Positions 1 to 12,319 of a stretch of 64,000 nt of DNA are shown here, one piece after another. How positions within the stretch are numbered: position 1 is the stretch's first letter; the number at the start of each line of letters is the position of its first letter. This DNA comes from Flaccisagitta enflata (lineage: Eukaryota > Chaetognatha > Sagittoidea > Aphragmophora): contig OZ231128.1 in NCBI GenBank assembly GCA_965153355.1, positions 4,154,001 through 4,218,000 of the forward strand. The letters are read 5' to 3'. The notes beneath the pieces were generated by a model that had not been told where the DNA came from, searched no databases, and worked only from the letters and a program-made list of their open reading frames with translations. The translations under genes were made by a program, and so were the position numbers.

Positions 1-200
1 TCCGAAATAAAAAGCGGAAGAAAACCTGTTGATGGCGAAGCTACGGACGCAGCTGGAGGTGTCGTTGACGGTGAAGTTGAAAAGGGTGTTGTTGACGATG
101 GCGATGGCGTGAAGGTTGTCGTTGGCGGGGATGTCGACGACGTCGCGGGTGCCGTCGTTGAAGCGGTATCGGAAGGCCGCTTCGACAAAGACGCCGTCAT
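1..200 (-). CDS. Continuation of the left-edge gene, in a shifted frame, partial at the window edge
   Basis: Reading the - strand from about 200 down to 1 gives an open, strongly protein-like stretch: it begins DGVFVEAAFRYRFNDGT, continues with VDIPANDNLHAIAIVNNT and reaches NFTVNDTSSCVRSFAINRF close to the edge. Several N-x-T/S sequons and a Cys suggest a lumenal or extracellular segment. The frame differs by one base from the frame open upstream (higher coordinates), and no intron fits between them. So there is a frameshift between about 199 and 213, by mutation or assembly error. I do not recognise the family. The competing frames here are S/T/P- or G/V-rich, typical of shadows. Confidence 0.5.
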   Translation of the reverse strand, partial: MTASLSKRPSDTASTTAPATSSTSPPTTTFTPSPSSTTPFSTSPSTTPPAASVASPSTGFLPLFIS

Positions 201-213
201 GAGTGTTCCATCA

Positions 214-1450
<1,237 letters not shown>

Positions 1451-1540
1451 CTGAGACAGAAAGAAAAATGATCGAAGGCTGTGGGTCGGTTTTTTTGTCT
1501 TTCCTTCATTTGAGGATACAATTTTTTGGGTAGCTTTTAT

Positions 1541-1669
<129 letters not shown>

Positions 1670-1681
1670 TCTCGCTCTTAC

Positions 1682-2234
1682 CATGGGCACAAGCTGCCAG
1701 TTGTCTTTCATCGCAGCCTCTTCCTCCAAGCAAGACGACCACCGGTTCCAAAGGCAAAATTCCGTCATCTTCGCCTCGACTGAGGACGCGTTGCAACGGC
1801 GTTCGACCGTATTGCTGCTGCAGATCGTACTGCTGCAGATCATGTTGCTGCTGATGCATTTGATATTGCTGCTTGTCTCGTTTCACCATTGGCTGCATCG
1901 AGTGGTAGAATTCATCATCATCATCATCGAACTTAGCTCCCGACAATTCGGTCAAGTCTCTCATTTGGCGTAACGCCATCTCGACGCTTTCCTCCTCCTC
2001 CTCCTCTTCTTCTTCTTCGTCGTCGTCATTGGGATCACATCCCTCCTCCAAGGGATGCTGACGACCTTGTCGAGAGAAGGCATTAAGTGATGCACTGACG
2101 TTGGATGGGAAGGTCAAAGTATACTCGAGGTCGTCATTTCTTGCATTAACGTAGTCGTTGTCGTTTTCATCGTCGTCGTCGTCGTCGTCGTCGTCATCGA
2201 AGCAATAAGCCGGGTTCAACGAATAGGACGCCAT
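1682..2234 (-). CDS. Probable first exon of the left-edge gene, acidic and Gln-rich
   Basis: ATG at 2234-2232 sits in a good context (AAGATGG) directly after an (AAG)n tract that would be 5' UTR. The product starts MASYSLNPAYCF, followed by a poly-Asp run from (GTC)n, EYTLTFPSNVSASLNAFSRQ, a poly-Glu run, VEMALRQMRDLTELSGAKF and a Gln-rich segment. It ends at a near-perfect donor, CATG then GTAAGAG, at 1681, in phase 1. The intron then opens directly into a long (AG)n run. Exon 2 at 1450 has the matching phase. The family is not recognised; the composition suggests an intrinsically disordered N terminus. The frame is open upstream to about 2474, so an earlier start cannot be excluded. Confidence 0.6.
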
Positions 2235-2235
2235 C

Positions 2236-2239
2236 TTTT

Positions 2240-2284
<45 letters not shown>

Positions 2285-2330
2285 TTCTTCTTCTTCTTCT
2301 TCTTCTTCTTCTTCTTCTTCTTCTTCTTCT
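2236..2330. repeat. (CTT)n microsatellite in the presumed 5' UTR
   Basis: Near-pure CTT triplets, (AAG)n on the sense strand, immediately upstream of the ATG at 2234. Confidence 0.95.
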
Positions 2331-2737
2331 TTTTTTTTCGTTTAAAGCCGTTTGTTTGCCAAACACTTTACTACATCGCTTATTGAGCGATTTTCCATTT
2401 GCCCATTGGCTAAAATGTTTGTTTTTTTTTCTGTGTGTCGGATAAAAAAAAAGACAGATGAAACAAAAATTCACAATTTTCCAATGCGACTTCGTTTTTT
2501 TTTTTTTCGGTTTTTACTCTGTTTTCTAATTACACTGCTTGCCAATTTGATGTTTATATTGTTTCGGTTTTCTATCACGTTTACCAATTTTTTTTTAACT
2601 CTTGATGACAAATTATTGATCATGGACGTACTATATCACTACACACGACATAATGAAGTAATTAAATTTCTGTCTGCGAGCGAATCAAATGAAATGTACT
2701 TCTGGCAGGAGGATGACGGTGACAGAAGTGGCAGAGA

Positions 2738-2841
<104 letters not shown>

Positions 2842-3560
2842 TGGACGGACAGAAGGATCAACACACAGACTGCAAAACTATTAGCAAATAGACAGACAGC
2901 CTTTCTAAAACCTATAGGACCTACTGAAAATGCGTAGACACCCCTTTGAATGGGTACACTTTCTGCGGAACAAAAATAGAAAAATAAAGGAGAGAGGGCG
3001 GTTGTCATTTCTCTTGACATGATTTTTCCCTTTCAGTTGGTATTTGCGTAAGCACGAACACAAGAGAAAGAAGCAAATTAAAAACAAAGCGCTAACCGAT
3101 CTAGAAGCCCGACATGTCCAACTAAAATAAACATACTGATTATGAAAAAGAAACAAACAAGAACGACTTTTTTGTCAATCAGAAATGTAAAAAAAACTAA
3201 TGCTACATCTGCAATTCCACAAGAGAGAAAGAGTAAAAACTCTAAATGTATTCCCCATCCTCCCCGCGAAATGATAACACCGGGAGAGAGAGAGAGAGAG
3301 AAAGAGAGAATTGATAAAGGGTGAATTGTTAACAAATGCATAAGTAGCGTTTACAGAAAGATCACACATAAAAATCGAATTCCAACAGCTAAGTAAAATT
3401 GTCTAAATCGATTGATCTAAATTAGCAATTTACATTCTTTTTTTTTTCTACAAATTCAGACATTTCTCTGTTTCCATTCCAAGGCATACTCGGTAGTCGG
3501 TACTATGTCTGTCAGGGTGCCTAGGAAAGCTTATATTGAACTTTGACTCATGAAAATGTT

Positions 3561-3764
3561 TTTAGTCGCATGCACGCGACTCTACAACCCGCTTTGTCCG
3601 TCGGTCGGTCGGTTGGTCGGTTGGTCAGTTGGTCCGTCATACTTTACTTTTTTTATGGTTTTATTTCTTTGACCTCACTGCTCTTGCCCAAATGGTCTGG
3701 TGACCTCAAAAATGGCCCCTACCCACCCGCACGCGACTTCGGTAGCCGTGTATCCGGCCTTGTT
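3561..3764 (+). mobile_element. Hairpin/GGCCTTGTT element, full length
   Basis: Starts in a T-run with TAGTCGCATGCACGCGACT, a near-perfect hairpin. Then come CTACAACCCGCTTTGTCCG, a CGGTCGGTTGGT tract and an interior with TGACCTCAAAAATGGCCCCT. It ends GCACGCGACT, a 12-base spacer, GTATCCGGCCTTGTT. The 5' arm AGTCGCRTGC is complementary both to its own hairpin partner and to the 3' box GCACGCGACT. No target duplication is visible. Confidence 0.85.
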
Positions 3765-4025
3765 CCTTTGCAAATGAGCCATTGCGCGACTTTCAAATCA
3801 ATCAGGAGCAATCTTTAGGGTGAGGTTTAAGTTTGCATTGAATCATTATTAGAAGCCTTATATCTATTACGCAAATTCTGTCTCTCTCATACAGATCTTT
3901 AGAATCTTTAAAATCACCCTAATGATTCCCGATTGATTTGATAATCTCGCAATGGCTCCTTTGAAAGCATACTTGCAAAGGAAAAACATTTTTGCCAGGC
4001 GAAGTTCAATTTTGGCTGACAGACA

Positions 4026-4130
4026 TATTTGGTACAGGGATAACTAGTGATGAATAGCAATGAGGCACCCCGACATACGTATTTGGTACAGGGATAACTA
4101 GTGATGATTAGCAATGAGGAAGCAAACACA
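4026..4130. repeat. Two tandem copies of a 55-bp unit
   Basis: ATTTGGTACAGGGATAACTA begins at 4026 and again at 4081, each followed by GTGATGA, A or T, TAGCAATGAGG. A (CACAG)n tract follows at 4131-4190. Confidence 0.85.
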
Positions 4131-4235
4131 CAGCACATCACAGCACAGCACAGCACAGCACAGCACAGCACAGCGCAGCACAGCGCCCGAGATCCAGCTG
4201 CTTCAAACACCAGAACCAATCACCCCCAACACCCC

Positions 4236-7067
4236 CACTTCTCTGTTGGTCATTCAACCTTTTGTCATTGTTCATTCTAGAAAAGAGAGAATTCTCTGTT
4301 GGTCATTCAACCATTTTTTATTGTTGACCCTTGAAGAGAGAGAATTCCCTATTGGTCATTCAACCTTTTTTCCATCGTTCATTTTAGAAAAGAGAGAATT
4401 CTCTGTTGATCATTCACCCTTTTTTCATTGTTCATTCTAGAAGAGAGAGAATTCTCTGTTGGTCATTCAACTTTTTCTTTTGTTCATTCTAGGAAAGAGA
4501 GAATTCTCTGTTGGTCATTCAGCCTTTTTTCATTGTTCATTCTAGAAGAGAGAGAATTCTCTGTTGGTCATTCAACTTTTTCTATTGTTCATTCTAGGAA
4601 AGAGAGAATTCTCTGTTGGTCATTCAACCTTTTTTCCTCATTCATTCTAGAAAAGAGAGAATTCTCTGATGGTCATTCACCCTTTTTTCATTGTTCATTC
4701 TAGAAGAGAGAGAATTCTCTGTTTTTAATTCAACCTTTTTTATTGTTCATTCAAGAAAAGAGAGAATTCTCTGATGGTCATTCAACCTTTTTTCCTCATT
4801 CATACTAGAAAAGAGAGAATTCTCTGTTGGTCATTCAACATTTTTTCATTGTTCATTTTAGAATAGAGAGAATTCTCTGTTGGTCATTCACCCTTTTTTC
4901 ATTGTTCATTCTAAAAAAGAGAGAACTCTCTGTTGGTCATTCAACCTTTTTTATCGTTCATTCTAGAAAAGAACGAGTTCTCTGTTGGTCATTGTACCTT
5001 TTCTATTGATCATTCAAGAAAAGAGAGAATTCTCTGTAGGTCATTCCACCTTTTTTCATTGTTCATTCTAGAAGAGAGAGAATTCTCTGTTGGTCATTCA
5101 ACCACTTTTCATTGTTCATTCTAGAAGAGAGAGAATCTTCTGTTGGTCATTTAACCTTTTTTCCTTGTTCATTCTAGAAAAGAGAGAATTCTGTGTTGGT
5201 CATTCTACCATTTTTCATTGTTCATTCTAGAAAAGAGAGAATTCTCTGTTGGTCATTCAACCTTTTTTCCTTGTTCATTCTAGAAAAGAGAGAATTCTCT
5301 GTTTGTCATTCAACCATTTTTCATTGTTCATTCTAGGAAAGAGAGAATTCTCTGTTGGTCGTTCAACCATTTTTTATTGTTCATTCTAGAAAAGAGAGAA
5401 TTCTCTGTTGGTCATTCAACCACTTTTCATTGTTCATTCTAGAAAAGAGAGAATTCTATGTTGGTCATTCAACCATTTTTTATTGTTCATTCTAGAAAAG
5501 AGAGAATTCTCTGTTGGCCATTCAACCTTTTTTCATTGTTCATTCTAGAAAAGAGAGAATTCTCTGTTGGTCATTCAACCACTTTTCATTGTTCATTCTA
5601 GAAAAGAGAGAATTCTCTGTTGGTCATTCAACCATTTTTTATTGTTCATTCTAGAAAAGAGAGAATTCTCTGTTGGCCATTCAACCTTTTTTCATTGTTC
5701 ATTCTAGAAAAGAGAGAATTCTCTGTTGGTCATTCAACCACTTTTCATTGTTCATTCTAGAAAAGAGAGAATTCTCTGTTGGTCATTCAACCATTTTTTA
5801 TTGTTCATTCTAGAAAAGAGAGAATTCTCTGTTGGCCATTCAACCTTTTTTCATTGTTCATTCTAGAAAAGAGAGAATTCTCTGTTGGTCATTCAACTTT
5901 TTTTCATTGTTCATTCTAGAAAAGAGAGAATTCTCTGTTTGTCATTCAACCCTTTTTTATTGTTGACCCTTGAAGAGAGAGAATTCCTTATTGGTCATTC
6001 AACCTTTTTGCCATTGATCATTCTAGAAAAGAGAGAATTCTCTTTTCGTCATTCACCCTTTTTTCATTGTTCATTCTAGAAGAGAGAGAATTCTCTGTTT
6101 GTCATTCAACTTTTTCTGTTGTTCATTCTAGAAAAGATAGATTCTCTGTCGGTCATTCAACCTTTTTTCCTTATTCATACTAGAAAAGAGAGAATTCTCT
6201 AGTGGTCATTCAACCTTTTTTCATTGTTCATTCTAGAATAGAGAGAATTCTCTGTTGGTCATTCAACCCTTTTTTATTGTTGACCCTAGAACAGAAAGAA
6301 CTCTCTGTTGGTCATTCAACCGCTTTTATCAGGGGTGTATATTCTTGAGTCGCTTTTGATTTTTTTCCCCCCTGCCTTTGATTTTCTTCCCAGAAAAGCG
6401 AGATTCCTTTTTATTCAACCATTTTCAATGCATGTAGTAAAGGAAATTAGTGTTGTGTTCAACTATTGTTTAATTGATTCTACTAAAGAGAGAATTTATG
6501 TTTCTTTTCCCTTTTCTTTTTTCTTTTTTTCCCCTTATTTCCTTCACATCAGACCTTTTTATTGTTCATTCTAGAAAAGAGAGAATTCTCTGTTATTGTA
6601 CCTTTTTTATTGTTCATTCTAGAAAAGAGAGAGTTCTCTGTTGGTCATTGTACCTTTTCTATTGTTCATTTTAGAAAAGAGAGAATTTTCTGTTGGCCAT
6701 TCAACCATTTTTTATTGTTCATTCTAGAAGAGAGAGAATTCTCTGTTGGTCCTTCAACCACTTTTCATTGTTCATTCTAGAAGAGAGAGAATTCTCTGTT
6801 GGTCATTCACCCTTTTTTCATTGTTCATTCTAGAAGAGAGAGAATTCTCTGTTGGTCATTCAACCATTTTTTATTGTTCATTCTAGAAGAGAGAGAATTC
6901 TCTGTTGGTCCTTCAACCACTTTTCATTGTTCATTCTAGAAGAGAGAGAATTCTCTGTTGGTCATTCACCCTTTTTTCATTGTTCATTCAAGAAGAGAGA
7001 GAATTTCTGCCGTGTATCCGGCCTTGTTTCATTGTTCATTCTAGAAGAGAGAGAATTCTCTGTTGGT
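4236..7067. repeat. 2.8-kb minisatellite array with a ~53-bp unit
   Basis: The unit is about 53 bp: TTGTTCATTCTAGAAAAGAG, AGAATTCTCTGTTGGTCATT, CAACCTTTTTTCA. More than 50 copies are present. Each has a 13-bp palindrome GAGAGAATTCTCT around an EcoRI-type site. Units differ mainly in the tail (CAACCATTTTTTA, CAACCACTTTTCA, CACCCTTTTTTCA). From 5373 to 5850 three tail types alternate in fixed order, giving a 159-bp higher-order period repeated three times. Between about 6330 and 6560 the array is degraded and interrupted. Frames open through it are an effect of the repeat. Confidence 0.95.
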
Positions 7068-7754
7068 CATGGCCATTTGCTCCACAAAGCGGGTCATTTC
7101 CGAGTGAACTTTCACGGCCCGCCTTTGATGAGTCCATTGCAACGCCTCGGGATTCTCCCTTTTCCACCAACCTAAAAAAAATGGAAAAGAGAAGAAAGGA
7201 CATCAAGGAAAGATAGCAAAAGCCTTAGTTAGATGGTCAGCGGTAACACCATGCCCTCTAAGTTGGTGTTTGTAATGATAAAAAAAAGAGGGGCAGTGGC
7301 CTTGAAGAGACTAATGACCCAAGTTTTGGTTCAAGAGAAATGATGGCAAATCCTTTAGCTTTTAGGTTTGAAATAAAGGTCTTTGGGTTACAACTTGAGC
7401 TACAAAGCTGTGAATTTGGGTGAGATCTGATCTTTGAGGCTAGGATTTGTCTGGCTTTTTTTTTTTAAAGTTTTTTTGGGCATTAGGGCTTGGATCTTGG
7501 CCTGAGGCTAAAATTTGATCCTTAAAGCTAGGATTTTAGCCTTGAGGTTTGAGATTTGTACAAGACAGAGAGGCAGAAAGGCAGCACGGCAAATAAGTAG
7601 GAGCCACATAAGAGGGAGGAGAAATTTCCCCACATACAAAGGTCATCAGCCTCTTTGGAGCCGCTGCCCAAAATGAACCATAGATGTGTAACTGGCAACA
7701 ATGATTGAACGAGGGCTTAAAATAATCATGTTCAATTGGTTATAATCGCAATAG
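7068..7754. other. No gene seen; decayed repeat sequence
   Basis: Contains GTCAGCGGTAACACCATGCC, GGCTAGGATTT-like units and a right end near CATCAGCCTCTTTGGAGCCG, so it looks like a degraded copy of the fold-back minisatellite family seen intact at 31.2-31.7 kb. No supported coding region. Confidence 0.55.
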
Positions 7755-7886
7755 AACAAGGCCAAGTAGGCCAATATGGTGCGACGTGTAGATCGTCGAA
7801 CGAATGCGTTACCCGACAGACCAACCAACCGACCAACCGACCGACGGACACAGCCAGTTATAGAGGTGCTTTGTCACACCTAAAAA
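7755..7886 (-). mobile_element. Hairpin/GGCCTTGTT element, GGTGCGAC type
   Basis: On the - strand it runs from TTTTTAGGTGTGACAAAGCACC through TATAACTGGCTGTGTCCG and a CGGTCGGTTGG tract to AACGCATTCGTTCGACGAT, the box GTCGCACC and TTGGCCTACTTGGCCTTGTT. The 5' arm and the 3' box are complementary, apart from a decayed base in the arm. Confidence 0.85.
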
Positions 7887-8178
7887 GAGTGTGCGGTTGG
7901 CCACTTGTTATTACAACACCTAAAACAAAACTGTTACTGTCGGACCAACTGACCAATGGAAGAGTCGAAACAAGATTTGAAACCGATACTAGTTGGCAGA
8001 ACTTTAGTAAAAACGTTCACTCTGTCCCTTCCAACTGCAATATCGCCCTCTTCTTCAGAATACATCAACTATCTAGAACTTGATACCAGCAACACCACAT
8101 CACAATTCTTCTCTGCCTCCAACGCTCATTTCAGAATGGGGGGGAGTAAATGATAGCATGGGAATAGGATATAGGACA

Positions 8179-8216
8179 AAGAAGAAGAAGAAGAAGAAGA
8201 AGAAGAAGAAGAAGAA

Positions 8217-8263
<47 letters not shown>

Positions 8264-8577
8264 AGAAAAAGAAAGAAAAGAAGAAGAAGAAGAAAAAGAA
8301 AAGAAAAAGAAGAAAAAAAGAAGAAAAAGAAAAAGAAAAAAAGAGAAAAAGAAGAAGAAGAAGAAGAAAGAAGAAGAAAAGAAGAAGAAGAAAAGAAAAA
8401 GAAAAAGAAAAAGAAAAAAGAAGAAGAAGAAGAAGAAGAAAGAAAGGAGAAAAAGAAGAAGACGAAGAAGAAGACGAAAAGAAAGGAGAAAAAGAAGAAG
8501 ACGGAGAAGAAGACGAAAAAGAAGAGGAAGACGTGCACGCGAATAAAAAGATAAGGATAAAGAAGAAGAAGAAGGTT
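8179..8577. repeat. Purine tract, (AAG)n and variants
   Basis: About 400 bp of almost pure A/G on the + strand. Its Lys/Arg- or Ser/Phe/Leu-only frames are not credible genes. Confidence 0.95.
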
Positions 8578-8687
8578 ATAATAGGGTTAGAATAAGGCCT
8601 TATCGATAAGGCCAATAGAGAGTAAAAAAGAAAAAGAAAAAAAGAGAAAAAGGCAGAAGAAGGAATCTCATTAGGTAAACCGAAGCC

Positions 8688-9190
8688 TCCTCAGTGATAT
8701 CGCCGATACAAGACTCCTCAGTGATATCGCCTTTACAAGACTCCTCAGTGATATCGCCTTTACAAGACTCCTCAGTGGGGGGGGTCGGTAACAATGAACT
8801 TTGGAAATGCCAGTCGGACATATGGCCAAAGTGTGCACAATAACAATATATAATCACATGTGAAAGGAAAAAGGGGTAACACCATATTATTTACAGTCGT
8901 GCCACACCCCTTATTTACATTGTAATGAATAGGGAGAAGGAAGAGGAAGAGGAAGCTCCTATACTTTACAATGGGAAAGGTAGGGTTGGCACGACTGTAA
9001 ATGATAAAGTCTCATGAACTTTTCCTTTTAGTTATTAGGTGGATTTGTGGTTGCGCACGGTCTGGTGATATGTCCGATTGGCATTTCCAAAGTATGTTGA
9101 TATCGACCCCCCACTCCTCAGTGATATCGCCTTTACAAGACTCCTCAATGATATCGCCTTTACAAGACTCCTCAGTGATATCAGTGACCC
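8688..9190. repeat. Composite: 27-bp minisatellite, inverted arms and an inner MITE
   Basis: A 27-bp unit, CTCCTCAGTGATATCGCCTT plus TACAAGA, is tandem at 8688-8776 and again, in the same orientation, at 9115-9185. Between them, the segment at about 8797-8825 (CTTTGGAAATGCCAGTCGGA) recurs inverted at about 9065-9093, flanking the small MITE at 8894-8997. Confidence 0.85.
8894..8997. mobile_element. Short mariner-like palindromic MITE (104 bp)
   Basis: Termini are TA, CAGTCGTGCC ... GGCACGACTG, TA: a TA target duplication with inverted repeats starting CAGT. Inner arms are also partly complementary. Confidence 0.8.
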
Positions 9191-9224
9191 GCCTTTTTAA
9201 GTGAAATTTTTGGGCCCTTTTAGA

Positions 9225-9225
<1 letters not shown>

Positions 9226-9323
<98 letters not shown>

Positions 9324-9339
9324 TAGTAGTAGTAGCAGT
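9226..9339. repeat. (TAG)n microsatellite
   Basis: About 37 triplets with a few late substitutions. Confidence 0.95.
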
Positions 9340-9639
9340 TGTAGTACATTAAATACATACTAATGGTAATAAAAAAAAATCACGATTGCACAATGCACAG
9401 TCCCCATTTTTTATCGCTCAAAACATCAAGTCCTATCAGGACCGTTCGTCGACCAGAGGTCCCGCTGTGCTCTCATTTTCGCGGAAGCCGCATTGAAAAG
9501 GATGTAGAATAGAATGAAAAAGAACAAGAAAAATTAAAATTCAAAGAAACACCATGCTAATAAGTGCTCGCACGCACCGGAACGAATACCTACACACTGG
9601 CCACCCACAGAAATCAGATCGAAATTAGAACGAGAGAAG

Positions 9640-10070
9640 AAGCGAGTGAGGCGAATAAAACGGACAGACTGACCGACTGACTGTTCTTGTGGCGAATAAA
9701 ATGGATTGCCTGTGTCAAATAAAACGGTCTGACTGACTGCCAGTGTCTGGCTGTTTGTCTGTCAAATAAAACGGACTGACTGACCCACTGGCTGTTCATG
9801 TGTCAAATAAAACAGACTGGCCAACAGACTGATGAATAAAATGAATTGACTGGCTGTTCGTGTTGCGAATAAAACGGACGGACTGACTGGCTGTTCGTGT
9901 GTCGAATGAAAGGGAGGGACTGACTGGCTGTTCGTGTTGCGAATAAAACGGACGGACTGACTGGCTGTTCGTGTGTCGAATGAAACGGACGGACTGACTG
10001 GCTGTTCGCGTGGTGAATAAAATGGACGGACTGACTGGCTGTTCGTGTGTCGAATGAAACGGACGGACTG
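9640..10070. repeat. Minisatellite of ~35-40-bp GAATAAAACGG/CTGACTGGCTGTTCG units
   Basis: Repeated units of the form GAATAAAACGGACGGACTGA followed by CTGGCTGTTCGTGTGTC. The block degenerates to the left (9640-9840). The CGGACTGACTGG motif resembles the CGGTCGGT tract of the hairpin elements that begin 140 bp downstream. Confidence 0.85.
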
Positions 10071-10206
10071 ACTGGCGTTGCGTGTTTTTCCTTGTTTGTC
10101 CTAATTTCCAAGTCCGTTGAGGCCACTCTCATCCAGAGTTTTCCAGACGTTCCGGAAACTCGAGATAATTGCATTTTCCTTCCTTCCTTTCTTCTTTTCC
10201 TTTTTT

Positions 10207-10328
10207 TTTTAGGTGCGACAAAGCACCTCTATAACTGGCTGTGTCCGTCGGTCGGTTGGTTGGTTGGTTGTTAACGCATTCGTTTGACGATCTTCACGTC
10301 GCACCTTATTGGCCTACTTGGCCTTGTT
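10207..10328 (+). mobile_element. Hairpin/GGCCTTGTT element, GGTGCGAC type (first of a tandem pair)
   Basis: T-run, AGGTGCGACAAAGCACCT hairpin, CTATAACTGGCTGTGTCCG, CGGTCGGTTGG tract, TTAACGCATTCGTTTGACG, box GTCGCACC, TTGGCCTACTTGGCCTTGTT. Arm GGTGCGAC and box GTCGCACC are exact complements. Confidence 0.9.
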
Positions 10329-10452
10329 TTTTAGGTGCGACAAAGCACTTATATAACTGGCTGTGTCCGTAGGTTGGTCGGTCGGTTGGTCGGTTGGTGA
10401 CGCATTCGTTCGACGATCCACACGTCGCACCTATTGGCCTACTTGGCCTTGT
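10329..10452 (+). mobile_element. Hairpin/GGCCTTGTT element, GGTGCGAC type (second of the pair)
   Basis: Starts in the T-run that directly follows the first copy's GGCCTTGTT. Same layout: AGGTGCGACAAAGCACTT hairpin, GGCTGTGTCCG, GGTCGGTCGGTTGG tract, GACGCATTCGTTCGACGATC, box GTCGCACC, GGCCTTGTT. Head-to-tail insertion into the T-run of a pre-existing copy is the simplest reading. Confidence 0.9.
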
Positions 10453-10539
10453 TCTTTTTAATTCCTTTTCTTCCTCCTTTACTCTCCTTTTTTTACCAAA
10501 TACCTTTTTATTTGGTCTCTTATCGTTTTCTGAATCCTT

Positions 10540-10764
10540 TTTAAGTTGCGGACACGCAACTCTATTTAAGAGACTTTTTTCATCCATCCGTCCGTCCGTC
10601 GGTTTGTCCGTCGCGTCGGTCCGTTTGTAAGCGCGAGTCGAAAAGTGGAAAATCGAGCGCTTTAGGTGCTTGTGTGGGCGTGGGGTAGGGAATAGGGTAA
10701 GGATGGGGGTTGGATGCCCCTGCCCACTCGTCCGCGACGATATTGTAACCCCGCGTCTCTTGTT
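10540..10764 (+). mobile_element. Hairpin element, AGTTGCGGAC type, divergent 3' end
   Basis: Hairpin AGTTGCGGACACGCAACT, CCGTCCGTCGG tract, CGAGTCGAAAAGTG, GCCCCTGCCCACTCGTCCGC, then GACGATATTGTAACC and CTTGTTAC. The 3' box reads GTCCGCGAC instead of GTCCGCAAC, and the end is CTTGTT. A related copy with the same altered end lies at 54775-54901. Confidence 0.7.
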
Positions 10765-10900
10765 ACTTGTGTAAATTACATGGGTAAGATTTCACTTGGT
10801 CTGTGTGTCGGTTTGTGTCGGTTTTTGTGTAAATTACATGTGCAAGGTTTCACTTGGTCTGTTTGTTGGTTTGTCGGTTTTTGTGTCACCAGTCATCACT
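10765..10900. repeat. Two direct copies of a ~65-bp unit
   Basis: GTAAATTACATGGGTAAGAT plus TTCACTTGGTCTG and a GTCGGTTT-rich tail occurs at about 10772 and, slightly changed, at about 10833. Confidence 0.75.
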
Positions 10901-11124
10901 GGGTACCAACAGTATTTCTTCAGAGTGTTCGATAACTAATTAACTATCGGGTATCACTTCTTCGATATTTCTTACGTCACCATTTTTGATTCTTGTGTTC
11001 CTAAAATTGCACTTGCCCACTTCCCCCCCCCCCCCATACAAATGCACGCGACAGCTTCAGTTGTGAACTCGCAAATGTTTCCTCTTTGTCTCTCGATCTT
11101 TCACCTTCTTATCTCATTCACTTC

Positions 11125-11335
<211 letters not shown>

Positions 11336-11539
11336 CGCCTGGGAGTTAATCTTTAAAACAGGGACAATATGTGCGTGTTTTTGTGTCTATCTGTCTATCC
11401 GTGTGAGTCTGCGTATGTGTATGTCTGTGAGCGTTTGTTCTCTCTCTTTCACATTCCTTGCCTCCATTCTTGGCGACTGTCTAAGAGACCGTCTAAGGGG
11501 CAGACGATATCTCCTTACTCAGCATTCGCATTTCATCGG

Positions 11540-12170
11540 AAGAGAAACAGGTCGCCCAAGGGCAATATGTGGTCAGCGATACCCGTTGCCCCGCTTTGCA
11601 TGATTTTGAAATGGAGTGAGAGGAAGCAAGGCAGCGGCCCCAAAGAGTGAGGGGCACCACTACCACCGCCACCGCCACTGCCATCATTAGCACCACCATC
11701 ACTGCCACCACTGCTGCTACCGCCACCACCACCGCCACCCTTCTGCCACCACCGTCACCACTACCACCACTATCACCACAGCCGATAAAACACCACCACC
11801 ACCACCACCACCACCACCACCACCACCACCACTGCCACCACCACCACTACCGCCACCACCATTGCTACCACCACCCCCGTCACCACTGTCACCACCACCA
11901 CTACTGCCGCCACCACCATTGCTACCGCCACCACCACCGCCACAACCACCACCCCCACCACCACCACCACCACCACCACCACCACCACCATTACCACCAC
12001 CACCACCACCGCCACCACCACCACTACTACTATCGCCACCACTGTTACCACCGCCACCACTGTCACCACCACCACCACCGCCGCCACCGCCACCACCACC
12101 ACCACCACCACCACCACCCCCCCACCACCACCACTGTCACCATCGCCACCACTACCGCCACAGCTGAGAA
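11540..12170. repeat. Left end of a fold-back element followed by a (CCA/CCG)n tract
   Basis: 11545-11645 carries GGTCGCCCAAGGGCAATATG and TGGTCAGCGATACCCGTTGC then GGCAGCGGCCCCAAAG. This is the left terminus of the fold-back family; its inverted counterpart closes the copy at 36.78-37.31 kb. From 11655 to 12165 the sequence is almost only CCA/CCG/TCA triplets. Open Pro/His/Thr frames there are repeat artefacts. Confidence 0.8.
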
Positions 12171-12319
12171 AACACCGCCGAATCTGTTCCCGCTTTTCTC
12201 GCAGCTTGAAACAGTCCAGAATAAAAATCACCCATTAACCCAGGCCGCTTTGAATCTCAACCAAAGCGCTTCTGCGTTTTCCTTGAACCAGTGCCAACTA
12301 GAATAGAAAATAGTCGCAA

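Noticed and set aside
4023-4110. Homing-endonuclease-like site (TACAGGGATAACTAG)
   Set aside because: Only a partial resemblance to an I-SceI-type site. It is explained by a 55-bp tandem duplication.
4236-7067. CRISPR array
   Set aside because: The entire unit is tandem with no unique spacers, and the context is eukaryotic.
4114-7216. Chain of short + strand frames with a repeated HSRKERILCW-like motif
   Set aside because: Frames of the 53-bp satellite. The unit is not a multiple of three, so they are short, shift register and carry no independent coding evidence.
11647-12306. His/Pro-rich protein
   Set aside because: Frames of a (CCA)n tract without flanking coding features.
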